Source: Dyadobacter sp. CECT 9275
Lineage (GTDB): Bacteria; Bacteroidota; Bacteroidia; Cytophagales; Spirosomataceae
Direction of reading: 5' to 3'
Assembly (NCBI RefSeq): GCF_907164905.1
Contig: NZ_CAJRAF010000001.1
Location: 1,647,001 to 1,711,000 of the forward strand
DNA length: 64,000 nucleotides
How positions within the stretch are numbered: position 1 is the stretch's first letter; each line of letters begins with the position of its first letter. This document shows, piece after piece, positions 7,394-16,900 of the stretch. A model generated the notes under the pieces. The model saw only the letters and a list, made by a program, of their open reading frames with translations, was not told the origin of the DNA and made no database searches. The position numbers and the translations under genes were made by a program.

Positions 7394-8809
7394 ATGAATT
7401 TTAAAGAACAGCTGATCCACTATCCAATTCTTTCAACGGTTGTAAATGCTGCCGAAGAACTGGGAGCGGAGGTATACATCATTGGCGGGTTTGTAAGAGA
7501 TCTTATTCTGAAAAGACCAAGTAAGGATATAGATATAGTGTCTGTAGGCAGTGGTATCGCATTGGCAGAGCAGGTGGCTGGCCAGCTTGGACCAGACGTG
7601 CAGGTAAGTATTTTTAAGAACTTTGGTACCGCGCAAATCCGTCAGGGTGACCTGGAAATAGAGTTTGTGGGTGCACGGAAAGAATCCTACCGGCCTGATT
7701 CCCGTAAACCTGCCGTGGAAGACGGAACGCTTCAGGAGGATCAGAATCGCCGTGATTTTACCATCAATGCACTGGGCATTAGCCTTAATAAACATAGTTT
7801 TGGAGACCTTGCAGATCCTTTCAATGGCCTGAAGGATATCAGAAAACGGATTCTGAGAACGCCTTTGGAACCAGGTATTACCTTTTCCGACGATCCGTTG
7901 CGTATGATGCGGGCCATACGTTTTGCCTCCCAGCTTAACTTTGATATTGAGCCGGATACCTTTGATGCCATTATGGCTATGAAAGATCGCATTTCAATCG
8001 TATCCATGGAACGTGTTTCGGATGAGCTCAATAAGATTATTTTGTCCCAGACGCCCTCTTACGGTTTTAAGTTGCTGTATCAGTCCGGCTTGCTGGCTAT
8101 TATTTTTCCTGAACTGGTAGAACTCCAGGGGGTGGAAAATATTGACGGGAGAGGGCATAAAGATAATTTTTATCATACCCTTCAGGTACTGGACAATGTT
8201 TCCCAGCACACGGATGACCTCTGGCTTCGATGGGCAGCCATCCTGCATGATATCGCTAAGCCAGCGACAAAGAAATTCGACAAAAAAGTAGGCTGGTCGT
8301 TTCATAATCATGAGGAGGTGGGTGCACGGATGGTACCCGTCATTTTCAGGCGGATGAAACAACCTCTGAACGAAAAAATGCGGTTTGTCAAGAAGCTCGT
8401 CAGGTTACATCTGCGTCCTATTGTGCTTTCAAAGGAAGATATTACAGATTCGGCGATGCGAAGGCTGCTGGTGGAAGCCGGAGAAGATATTGAAGACCTG
8501 ATGAAACTTTGCCGGGCAGACATTACCTCTAAAAATCCCGAAAAGGTAAAACGTTACATTCACAACTTTAATATCGTTGAGCAGAAGCTGAAAGATCTGG
8601 AAGAGCGTGACAAATTGCGAAATTTCCAGCCGGTAATCACAGGCGAAATGATCATGGAAACCTTCGGATTAAAACCGACACGGGAGGTAGGGATCATAAA
8701 GGAACTGGTGCGTGAGGCCATTCTGGAAGGTATTATTCCTAACGAACTGGATGCGGCACACGCATTTATGGTTAAAGAAGGACAGAAGATGGGACTACTT
8801 GTACAGTAA
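7394..8809 (+). CDS. CCA tRNA nucleotidyltransferase / polyA polymerase family with HD domain
   Basis: A 471-aa class II nucleotidyltransferase that adds or repairs the 3' CCA end of tRNA. The N-terminal motif IIGGFVRDLILKRPSKDIDIVSVG has the GG...R and the D-x-D metal pair; RRDFTINALGI and DDPLRMMRAIRFASQ follow. A C-terminal HD domain reads LRWAAILHDIAKPATKKFD with the paired His-Asp. This composition is typical of bacterial CCA-adding enzymes with phosphohydrolase activity. It is single and essential-looking, with no close partner except the small membrane gene downstream. Confidence 0.92.
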   Translation: MNFKEQLIHYPILSTVVNAAEELGAEVYIIGGFVRDLILKRPSKDIDIVSVGSGIALAEQVAGQLGPDVQVSIFKNFGTAQIRQGDLEIEFVGARKESYRPDSRKPAVEDGTLQEDQNRRDFTINALGISLNKHSFGDLADPFNGLKDIRKRILRTPLEPGITFSDDPLRMMRAIRFASQLNFDIEPDTFDAIMAMKDRISIVSMERVSDELNKIILSQTPSYGFKLLYQSGLLAIIFPELVELQGVENIDGRGHKDNFYHTLQVLDNVSQHTDDLWLRWAAILHDIAKPATKKFDKKVGWSFHNHEEVGARMVPVIFRRMKQPLNEKMRFVKKLVRLHLRPIVLSKEDITDSAMRRLLVEAGEDIEDLMKLCRADITSKNPEKVKRYIHNFNIVEQKLKDLEERDKLRNFQPVITGEMIMETFGLKPTREVGIIKELVREAILEGIIPNELDAAHAFMVKEGQKMGLLVQ

Positions 8810-8856
8810 GATCACCGGCCTGTAATGAGCTCAGTTGTGTTTTGCCGGGATTTTGA

Positions 8857-8864
8857 TACTTTTG
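8857..8864 (+). promoter_or_regulatory. -7 promoter box (TACTTTTG) for the 66-aa membrane protein gene
   Basis: An exact TAnnTTTG match. A TTG at 8835-8837 gives a 19-bp spacing, as in the Bacteroidota -33/-7 promoter. Transcription would start near 8868, about 38 bp before the ATG at 8906, which supports that start over the ATG at 8825. Confidence 0.55.
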
Positions 8865-8905
8865 CAACCTCAAACCGGTTCTTTTATCCTGCTTATTTTA
8901 TACAA

Positions 8906-9106
8906 ATGGAAAGTACACGCTTTAAGCGTTTTTTTGGCGCCCTTCTTACGCTTCTTGGTATTTCTGTGCTTTTGTTTGCATGCGTGGCTTTTCTCTCGGA
9001 AAAGCCTGTATTGGGGCTTACTGTCTCCAAATGGGAATCGGTAGTACCTTTTATGGTAGGCTCGGTGTTCCTGCTGACGGGGGTAAATCTTATCAGCCGG
9101 GGTTAG
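8906..9106 (+). CDS. Small two-span membrane protein, 66 aa
   Basis: A hypothetical inner-membrane protein. After MESTRFKRFFG come two hydrophobic segments, about residues 9-27 (ALLTLLGISVLLFACVAFL) and 44-60 (VVPFMVGSVFLLTGVNL), with a short polar loop. The family is not recognised. The start at 8906 is chosen because a good promoter lies between the earlier in-frame ATG (8825) and this one, and because the upstream stretch reads like untranslated DNA. It is convergent with the DUF2851 gene. Confidence 0.65.
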   Translation: MESTRFKRFFGALLTLLGISVLLFACVAFLSEKPVLGLTVSKWESVVPFMVGSVFLLTGVNLISRG

Positions 9107-9142
9107 CCGCTCTGATCAAATTCTGGATGCGTTAATCGCGCC

Positions 9143-10420
9143 CTAGTCTGTTTTAATCAGCTTTGACCCCACGATGCAATCAAGACAGTTGTGGGAGGAG
9201 CAGTAATGATTATACCATTCTATGAGCCCCTGAGAGTCGGCGGCAGTATTCACCTTCATATCCAGTGTTTGCCACAACCTGGTGATACGGTTGTTTTCTG
9301 CGGGTATCTCTGTGAGCCAGGCCATTGCTGTTTCCAGTAACTGCGGCTCCTGTCGGGTCCTGGCATGGGCTACCAGCAGCGGTATGACGGCATTGATCAC
9401 TAACAGATTTTTTGCTTCGTTACCCATGAAAGGTACTTTTTTGTTTGCTGTTTTCTCAAAATTAAAGTGCGTGGTCCAGTAGGCAGACTGCCTTAAACTT
9501 AAAATGGCATGCAGGTCTTTCAGGTTCCGGGCCGAAATAAGCGTGGAAAACAAATGCTCCGTACGGCTTAATAGATATGCAAACTGAGATATTCGGATTG
9601 TTGGAAAACCGGACGGCCGGAGCCTGAGAAATTTCCATTCGTTGCTGTTCATTTTTTGGTTTTCCATCCGATACTTTTTTACCTGAAAGTCATATTCTCG
9701 TTGGATACCGGTAACATATTCGTCGCCTCCGTTGTCAGGAATAAGGCCAGCGTTTCCGAAAAGTAAGGCTTCAATGCGGAAACTGTCTTTCTGTTTGCGT
9801 AGAATTTTCCATGGAGTGATGCGGCATAACCGTAAAAAAGCCGGATCATTTAATTTAAAACCAAAATGCTGACCTATCCACTGAAAAGTGGTTTCCTCCC
9901 AGTCGTTCTGATTAGCTTCCAGTAATGAGATCACGTTTAAGGCTTTCTTTTCCAGCCGCTCCAGCAAAACTCTATCGAGCATGGAGAACTTGAGTATACT
10001 ATCCGCATCCGGGAATTGATTTCCGCAGGCAATATCCCAGGGGGCGTTCTGCAGCTGTGCATATCTGTGCAGGATAGAAAGCCTGACGATGCCGTTAAGG
10101 GTGAGTGTAGGCAAAAGGGTACCGTCTTTTCTGACAATAGGGACGTCGTTGTTCCACACCACATGCAGGATCACACTTTCATAAGCCTGGTCTGCGGAAT
10201 GTTCATGCCGGTTCCAGTCGGAGGCGTTAACGTGTATTTCCACATCTCCGGCCCATTCAATTCCTCCGATCTCAATTCTGGCTCCTGAAAAATCCGGACC
10301 GGCATCGGCGTTTTTAAGACCCGTTTGCCTCACAGAAAGAAGTTGGCCGTGGTCGGTATGCAGAGAGGTTTTTTCAAAATATTGAAACCGCCACACGAAG
10401 CTCAGAATATCTTCATTCAT
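9143..10420 (-). CDS. DUF2851 family protein
   Basis: A 425-aa conserved Bacteroidota protein of unknown function. The family is recognised from MNEDILSFVWRFQYFEK, GLKNADAGPDFSGARI, IEWAGDVEIHVNASDW and WNRHEHSADQAYESVILHVVW near the N-terminus; the aspartates and histidines here look like a buried active-site cluster. The C-terminus carries Cys residues (YNHYCSSHNCLDCIVG), a possible metal site. No signal peptide. It stands alone, divergent from mtgA. Confidence 0.85.
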   Translation of the reverse strand: MNEDILSFVWRFQYFEKTSLHTDHGQLLSVRQTGLKNADAGPDFSGARIEIGGIEWAGDVEIHVNASDWNRHEHSADQAYESVILHVVWNNDVPIVRKDGTLLPTLTLNGIVRLSILHRYAQLQNAPWDIACGNQFPDADSILKFSMLDRVLLERLEKKALNVISLLEANQNDWEETTFQWIGQHFGFKLNDPAFLRLCRITPWKILRKQKDSFRIEALLFGNAGLIPDNGGDEYVTGIQREYDFQVKKYRMENQKMNSNEWKFLRLRPSGFPTIRISQFAYLLSRTEHLFSTLISARNLKDLHAILSLRQSAYWTTHFNFEKTANKKVPFMGNEAKNLLVINAVIPLLVAHARTRQEPQLLETAMAWLTEIPAENNRITRLWQTLDMKVNTAADSQGLIEWYNHYCSSHNCLDCIVGSKLIKTD

Positions 10421-10549
10421 ACCAAATTGAAAGTTTTAGGAGAAAAATCTAATGATAAGGGCTGCCTTTCTTTGCCTATGCCTGATTAGTTTCAGTACTT
10501 TGTACGTGACTTTGGTAAATTGGTTTCGTTTCGGGAGAATAATATTTAT

Positions 10550-11236
10550 ATGCTTCAACGTTTATTTTTTATTGGTTTAAGATTGCTGATTTACTTTCTG
10601 GTGCTTTCCTTCGTTTGGGTGGTGATACTGAAATTTGTACCTGTGTGGGTAACACCTTATATGATTTCCAGAAAAATGGAGGCCATTACGAATGATGAAG
10701 ATTCAGAGTTACATCATGACTGGGAGCCCTACGAAAATATATCCAAAGAGGTGGCACTAGCGGTGGTGGCTTCTGAAGATCAGAATTTTCCTCACCATTG
10801 GGGATTTGATTTCGGGGAGATTTATGATGCCATGACCGAAAAGCGCAAGCGGGCGAGAGGCGCAAGTACCATATCACAGCAGGTAGCAAAAAATGTTTTC
10901 CTGTGGCATGGGCGCAGTTATATCCGCAAAGGGCTCGAGGTTTATTTCACTATACTTATCGAGCTGATCTGGGACAAAGAGCGTATCCTGGAGGTATACC
11001 TGAATGTTGCTGAAATGGGGAAGATGACCTTCGGGGTGGAAGCGGCGTCGCTCAGATATTACAAAAAATCTGCGAAGAACCTGACCAGGTATGAAGCGGC
11101 GCGGATAGCTGCTGTTTTACCGAATCCTATTCGTTTTTCGATTAAGAATCCTTCTGCGTATGTCAACAAACGTACAGGGCAGATCGTGCGGCAGATGCGT
11201 TATCTGGGGGGGCAGAAGTATATAGCGGATTTGTAG
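10550..11236 (+). CDS. mtgA: Monofunctional peptidoglycan glycosyltransferase
   Basis: A 228-aa GT51 enzyme that polymerises lipid II into glycan strands at the outer face of the inner membrane. One N-terminal membrane anchor (LFFIGLRLLIYFLVLSFVWVVIL) is followed by GT51 motifs: ASEDQNFPHHWGFDF with the catalytic Glu, RARGASTISQQVAKNVFLW, and KERILEVYLNVAEMG. No transpeptidase domain is present, so it is the monofunctional form. ATG at 10550 is preferred over the in-frame ATG at 10520; GGGAG at 10533 is a weak ribosome site. It is convergent with the EEP-family gene across a palindrome. Confidence 0.92.
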   Translation: MLQRLFFIGLRLLIYFLVLSFVWVVILKFVPVWVTPYMISRKMEAITNDEDSELHHDWEPYENISKEVALAVVASEDQNFPHHWGFDFGEIYDAMTEKRKRARGASTISQQVAKNVFLWHGRSYIRKGLEVYFTILIELIWDKERILEVYLNVAEMGKMTFGVEAASLRYYKKSAKNLTRYEAARIAAVLPNPIRFSIKNPSAYVNKRTGQIVRQMRYLGGQKYIADL

Positions 11237-11245
11237 CCCGGGACT

Positions 11246-11278
11246 AGACTTTCCAAGTCTTCAAGACTTGGAAAGTCT
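11246..11278. repeat. 33-bp near-perfect palindrome between convergent genes
   Basis: AGACTTTCCAAGTCTT and its exact reverse complement flank a single central C. The hairpin lies between mtgA and the EEP gene. No T-tract follows on either strand, so it is either a factor-dependent end of both genes or a copy of a dispersed REP-like intergenic palindrome. Other copies in the genome would decide. Confidence 0.7.
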
Positions 11279-11289
11279 GATCGATCCAT

Positions 11290-12129
11290 TTACCTGATGA
11301 TTGCTTTGATCATGACCGGTTGGTGGTCAGAAGGGTATCTTTTTTCTTTTGCGTCAGTGAGTACTCCATACTTAAGGACTTCCACATTTTTGCTGACAAA
11401 AATATAGTCGATTCTTTTGTCCATGGGCGCGTCAAATTTGAAGCTGTTGAAAGTACCTTCCGGCCCGTAAGGAGCAACTTTTGTTACTTGATACGAGTCA
11501 TTAAGCAGCGTTTGTATTGTTTTGATCTGCTCGGTTTCCGGCGTGGAATTAAAATCTCCTGTCAGTATGACAGTGGAATTTCCCGCTATTTCTTTGATTT
11601 TTTTCACCATTAAATTCCCCGACTGACGGCGTGCCTCCACCCCCCGGTGGTCAAAATGGACGTTAAACAGGTAGAACTCCTTTTTTGTGGTAATGTCTTT
11701 GAATTTTCCCCAGGAGCATATACGGTTGCAGCAGGTAGCATCCCAGCCCTTCCCCGGTTTTTCGGGAGTTTCGCTCAACCAGAAATCACCGGACTGTAAA
11801 AGTTTAAACCTATCCTTTTTATAAAAGATAGCCGAATGCTCTCCCGCTTCCTTTCCATCATCACGGCCTTTTCCTATGAAAGCGAAGTCAGATAGTTCCG
11901 ACAGATCATTGAGTTGGTCTCGAAACCCCTCCTGCACTCCGAATATCTCGAACTCGTGAAAGCGTATGAGCGCCTTCACATTTTCTTTGCGGTTTGGCCA
12001 GGCATTTATTCCATCGCTGTCGGTGTTGAGCCTAAGGTTGTAGGAAGCAATAATAATCGGGGAAGTTTTTTGAGCAAAAGTGCTGTAAACAGTAATTAGC
12101 AGGAATAATAAAATGGTAATTTTTTTCAT
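11290..12129 (-). CDS. Endonuclease/exonuclease/phosphatase (EEP) family protein, secreted
   Basis: A 279-aa protein with signal peptide MKKITILLFLLITVYSTFAQ. The metal-dependent phosphoesterase fold shows in order SYNLRLNTDSDG, FGVQEGF (metal Glu), LFNVHFDHRG (His), LTGDFNSTPE (Asp/Asn), MDKRIDYIFVS and PSDHQPVMI (catalytic Asp-His). Members cleave phosphodiesters or phosphomonoesters in nucleic acids, inositol phosphates or lipids. It is the last gene of the ECF/FecR/SusCD locus, 245 bp after susD. With the phosphodiesterase/phosphatase fusion at the other end, it suggests a periplasmic phosphoester-degrading pathway. The substrate is unknown. Confidence 0.85.
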   Translation of the reverse strand: MKKITILLFLLITVYSTFAQKTSPIIIASYNLRLNTDSDGINAWPNRKENVKALIRFHEFEIFGVQEGFRDQLNDLSELSDFAFIGKGRDDGKEAGEHSAIFYKKDRFKLLQSGDFWLSETPEKPGKGWDATCCNRICSWGKFKDITTKKEFYLFNVHFDHRGVEARRQSGNLMVKKIKEIAGNSTVILTGDFNSTPETEQIKTIQTLLNDSYQVTKVAPYGPEGTFNSFKFDAPMDKRIDYIFVSKNVEVLKYGVLTDAKEKRYPSDHQPVMIKAIIR

Positions 12130-12374
12130 GAGTTATGGATGGATATTGTTAAATGCAAGGTCTGAGGGTATTCATAGGAGATGAGGTTGCGGAGGCAGGG
12201 GCCTTCCATCAGGTATTTGGGGCAAATTGCATAAAGGTATTAGGTATGGGAAAGTACGGTTTTTGGTACTTATATAAATGCCAAAGTTCACAGAAAAAAG
12301 CTTACGGTGAAATAAATTTACTGTAAACTTTAATCTGTGAACTCTTCACTCGTCATTCTTAACTTTGGATTAAC
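12130..12374. other. Intergenic region between susD and the EEP gene with a long stem-loop
   Basis: No gene is seen. AGTTCACAG (12285-12293) pairs with CTGTGAACT (12335-12343), enclosing a smaller TTTAC/GTAAA hairpin. It could end susD transcription or protect the 3' end. A -7-like TACCTTTA on the minus strand inside the gap could give the EEP gene its own promoter. Confidence 0.35.
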
Positions 12375-13970
12375 TTACCAGCCCGGTGTTTGTTTGTAAG
12401 CACCGTTACTTCTGGAAACTTCATCAGGATTGATCGGCCAGGCAATGTGTTTGGCGGGATCAAAAGTACGGGCAGGCCATATTACTTTGATTTCGTAAGG
12501 TGAAGCCGGGTCCGTTTTGTTGGTATGGATTCTTCCATGGAGCGGTGCGTTGATCTTATCAAAGTCGCCCCAGCGCTTAAGGTCTGCCAGGCGGTCTGTC
12601 CATTCGCAGGCCAGTTCAACACGTCTTTCATGCTTAAGGTCAGCCATGGTAGCGCTTGTCAGAGGCGCAAGACCCACCCTCGCCCTGATCTCGTTTAACG
12701 GAGCCAGTGCTTCAGCGCTTTTTCCTTGCTGAATCAGTGCTTCTGCCTTAAATAAAAGGATTTCCGCATAACGCATCAGGGGCAGGTTTAACCGGGTTGA
12801 CGGGCCGTCGCCATTCTGATTGATCATGGTATTGGTGCTGGCCACTTCGTTGGTTCCGTAGGAGTAGGGCTCCATATATTTGCGGTTCTGAAAACCAGAC
12901 AAGCTGTTGGTTGAATAATAAGCACGTTCCTTTCCGAAGTAGGTAAACTTGTCGCCAAATTTCAGGATCGTAACCTCTCTTCTGGGGTCGGTGGCTTCGT
13001 ATTCCTGGTACAATTCTTCCGTGGGCTGGAAATAACCCCAGCCGTTAAAAATACCCCATCCCTTGTTTTCAAGTGTGACACCGGGGAAAATAGAACCGCC
13101 CTGGACGCCTGACGTTACTGACCAGATGTACTCAGAACTCCAGTTGTTTTCGATTTTAAATACAGCCTGATAGTTTTCCCGGGCACTTCCTTTCCCTGTA
13201 ATCAAGGCTCTTCCGCCTTCATTTTTGATTTTGTCAGCCAGAGCAGGTATCAAAGCCCATTTGGATGGGTCATACTGTGCCCAGTAGGCATAGGTTTTTA
13301 CCATATATCCCCAAGCCGCAACTTTGTGCGCTCTTCCCTGGTCTGCCGATCCGTAGGTGGAGAACAGCGGTAACAGTTCAGCAGCTTTTTCAAGGTCCTT
13401 GATGATCTGCGCATAGTTATCCGTTACCGAAGGAAGTTGTGGCGGTATCCTCTTACCGTATTCCGGATTTTCCGGCCCGTCAAACGGAACACCCTGATTT
13501 TTGTGTCCCCATAAATAAGCGATCCAGAAGTGAGAAAATGCGCGGATAAAATAAGCCTCTCCCAAAGCCCGGTTTTTCAGTGCGTCAGAAACAGTTGCGG
13601 TTGGAAGGCCTTCAATAGCCTGGTTAGCCTTGTTCATCATCCAGTATACATCGTTCCAGCCATTTGCCATTCCTCCCTCACGTCCGGTGATATTGAAGTT
13701 TTTGATGTTGTCACTCTCTGCTCTCACACGGCCCGGTACTATGTCGTCACTGGCATCCTGCATCCAGAAAAGATTTCTTCCCCAGGTATTTTCATTGTCC
13801 ATTTGCCGGTATATCGCCGCAAGGCCTCTTTTTACGTCCTCTTCGCTTTTCCAGAAAAAGGCGGTGGTAGCGGCTCCGTTGGGTTTGGTATCCACCCAGT
13901 TTTCTCCGCATCCTGTAATCGTGAGCAGGGATACTGCCAGCGCCAATGTATATTTTAGATTGAATTTCAT
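12375..13970 (-). CDS. SusD/RagB family nutrient-binding lipoprotein
   Basis: A 531-aa outer-membrane surface lipoprotein. The signal ends with the lipobox LLTITGCGENW. SusD landmarks are DTKPNGAATTAFFWKSEEDVKRGLAAIYRQM, ALGEAYFIRAFSHFWIAYLWG (helical TPR region) and the C-terminal LPLMRYAEILLFKAEALIQQGKSAEALAPLNEIRARVGL, with HERRVELACEWTDRLADLKRWG. It caps the SusC channel directly upstream (23 bp) and binds the substrate. The typical length and pairing make this certain; the ligand is unknown. Confidence 0.96.
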   Translation of the reverse strand: MKFNLKYTLALAVSLLTITGCGENWVDTKPNGAATTAFFWKSEEDVKRGLAAIYRQMDNENTWGRNLFWMQDASDDIVPGRVRAESDNIKNFNITGREGGMANGWNDVYWMMNKANQAIEGLPTATVSDALKNRALGEAYFIRAFSHFWIAYLWGHKNQGVPFDGPENPEYGKRIPPQLPSVTDNYAQIIKDLEKAAELLPLFSTYGSADQGRAHKVAAWGYMVKTYAYWAQYDPSKWALIPALADKIKNEGGRALITGKGSARENYQAVFKIENNWSSEYIWSVTSGVQGGSIFPGVTLENKGWGIFNGWGYFQPTEELYQEYEATDPRREVTILKFGDKFTYFGKERAYYSTNSLSGFQNRKYMEPYSYGTNEVASTNTMINQNGDGPSTRLNLPLMRYAEILLFKAEALIQQGKSAEALAPLNEIRARVGLAPLTSATMADLKHERRVELACEWTDRLADLKRWGDFDKINAPLHGRIHTNKTDPASPYEIKVIWPARTFDPAKHIAWPINPDEVSRSNGAYKQTPGW

Positions 13971-13993
13971 ATTGATTCAGATTTTAGAATGCC

Positions 13994-16900
13994 TTAAAAT
14001 TTAAGTCTCAGACCAGCCGAATAAATTCTTGATACGGGATACTGTCCACCATCCAGGCCTATGTTTCCAACTTCCGGATCCATGCCACTGTATTTGGTGA
14101 AAGTCAGTAGGTTATCGCCACTTACGTAAATGCGGAGATTCATGTTTTTGGGAAGCTGCGTGAAGGTATACCCGATCATCAGGTTTTTCAGACGCAGATA
14201 ATCGCCATCTTCCAGGTACCAGTCCGAATTCGTCTGGAAATTCCTGTTGGGGTCGTTTGCTCTGATTTTTGGTATGTCAGAGCCTGTGTTCGTTTCTGAC
14301 CACGCGTCCAGGATTTTGTCCCAGCGGTTGTATCCCTGTTCTGCACCGTTCAATGTGGATTGTTTGAACGCATGGAAAAGTTTGACACCTCCTACGCCCT
14401 GGAAGAAGATACTTGCATCAAAATTTTTCCATGTCACATTTGCAGTAAATCCATAGGTGATCTCCGGAAATGCATTACCCATATACACCCGATCCAGATC
14501 GTCGATTTTTCCATCACCGTTTTCATCAATGAACTTAAGGTCACCTGCTTTGGCATTCGGCTGGATTCTGGTGCCTGTTGAGCTTACATATTCAGCAGCA
14601 GCGGCATCGGTCTGGAAAATACCGGCGTTTTTGATAAGCCAGTAGGAATAGTAAGGCTGCCCAACGGTGGAGCGGTAGGGAGTAAGAATACTTCTCCATG
14701 ACTCCGTATGTGCCCAGACAGACCTAGGGTTATTATCAATATAGTCTACGCGGTTTTTAAGCGTTGCGAAATTTCCGCCAATTTCGTATCCGAAATCACC
14801 GGCTTTATCTTTCCATGATGCAGCTAATTCAAATCCGCTGTTTCTGATTTTTCCCTGGTTGATAGAGGGCGCACCATAACCAAATGTATTGGTCCATTCG
14901 GTATCCTGCTGTTTGATCAGGTCGAAGGTGAGTTTGTCAAAATAGTCCGCGGTGATGGTTAGGCGCTGTTTTAGTATGCTTACGTCCAAACCGATATCCG
15001 TCTGCTGAGAGGTTTCCCAGGAAAGCTCAGGGTTAAAACGGCTGTTGATAAACATGGCATAGGTATTAGGCGCGGCATCTCCGATCTGATTGGTTTCGTC
15101 TGTCGACAGCGCAGGGTAGCCATAATACAGCGGGATGGAATTAATGTTCCCGATACGTCCCCAGCTGGCTCTGAACTTCACCAGATCAATGCCTTTGATA
15201 TCAAAAAAGGGTTCTGAGCTAAGCTTCCATGCTGCGGTTACAGCCGGAAACCCTTTTCCGCGGTATCCTTTGGCAAGCCTGCCTGCAATGTCGTAACGGT
15301 AACTTCCGGTAACGAAATACCTGTCTGCCCAGCTATAAGAAAGCCTGCCCACATAGGATGCAGTTCTGTCTTTGGTTTCTTTGTCGGTAGGTTTGTTCTG
15401 GTCAAAGATCGTGGCGTTAATAAAGAACTGAGCCCAGTCGGCCTCATTTTGAAAGCCTTTTGCAGAAATTGCAAACTCCCGGTTGAAATTCTCCTGTGCC
15501 GTCATGGAAGCCATAGCTCCGATGTTGTGCTTACCCAGCACCTTGCTGTAATTGGCTGTGTTTTCCCAGATCCAGTTAAAATTGCGTCCTGTGGAATAAT
15601 CCAGGGTATTTTGTCCATCCGGTTTACCGGGCTCTGTTCTCCTTGGAGTGAAATTTTTGTACAGCTTACTTCCTTGTCTAAAAGAAAAACGGCTTACATA
15701 ACTTAGTCCTGGAATGATGTCGTTATAGGACAGTTCCGTAACAGACTGCATGACGCTTTCTTTGTTTGTGGAATTGTTTCTCAGTAAGGTAGCCAGCGGA
15801 CTGATCGCATCACCATGAATACCCAGGTACTGTGAATCGCGGGGGCCAACGCCTCCAAAAGTACCGTCGTCGTAATAAGCCGCAGCCGAGCGGGGCATAT
15901 AAATAGCCGAGAGCACGGTACCGCTGTAACCACTTTCTGTGGAGGTACCACGGCTGTCGCTATTGTTGTAGAATACATCCTGACGGAGTTTGATGTTGTC
16001 GGTGAACTTGTAACTTGCATTAAGGCGCAGGGAAATGTTCTGCGAGAAGGTGTTGATCAGCGTTCCCTCTTCTTTTTCGTAACGACCCTGAAGCAGCGTG
16101 GAGAATTTGCCTGTGCCGGCATTCACGCTTACGTTATGGCGCTGAACCACACCTGTACGGAAAATTTCATCGATCCAGTCGGTACGTGTTACCTGTGCAT
16201 AAGGGTTTTTATCAGCATTCCATCCATCCAGCGGAGCTAAGCCCGCGTTGGTGTAAGCCAGGTTGGAAACCTTTGCCTCGTTCACGGCTGTAAGGGACTG
16301 TGGAAGTTTCCACGCGTTTTTGGCACCTGTGAACCCACTGTATTCAACACTGGGTTTTCCTTCGGCGGCTTGCCGGGTGGTGATCAGGATAACACCTGCC
16401 GAACCTGAAAACGCGCCATAAATAGCAGCTGATGCCGCATCTTTCAATACTGTAATGGATTCAATATCAGCAGGGTTGTAGGGGGCGTTAGGGACACCAT
16501 CCACCACGTACAGTACACTTTCATCTCCTCGTGAACCCACACCCCTTATGGTTACTTTAGGGCCACTATTCGGATGGCCTCCGTTGTTGACTGCCGTAAC
16601 ACCTGCCACTTTTCCCTGGATCATGGCACCGACATTCAGTACCGGCCTGTTTTTGATCTGTTCCATATCCGGCACGGTGGAAACGGCGGAGGAAAGATCA
16701 CCCTTTTTCATGGTTCCATACCCAATCACCACCACTTCTTCCAGGGATTTGGTATCGGCTTTCAGGCCCACGTTGATCACAGATTGCGTACCCACCAAAA
16801 TCTCCTGAGGCTCGTATCCCACAAAACTGAATATCAGGGTGGATTCTACATTAGGAACTTCAATTTCAAATTCTCCGTTCGCATCGGTCGTAGTACCTTT

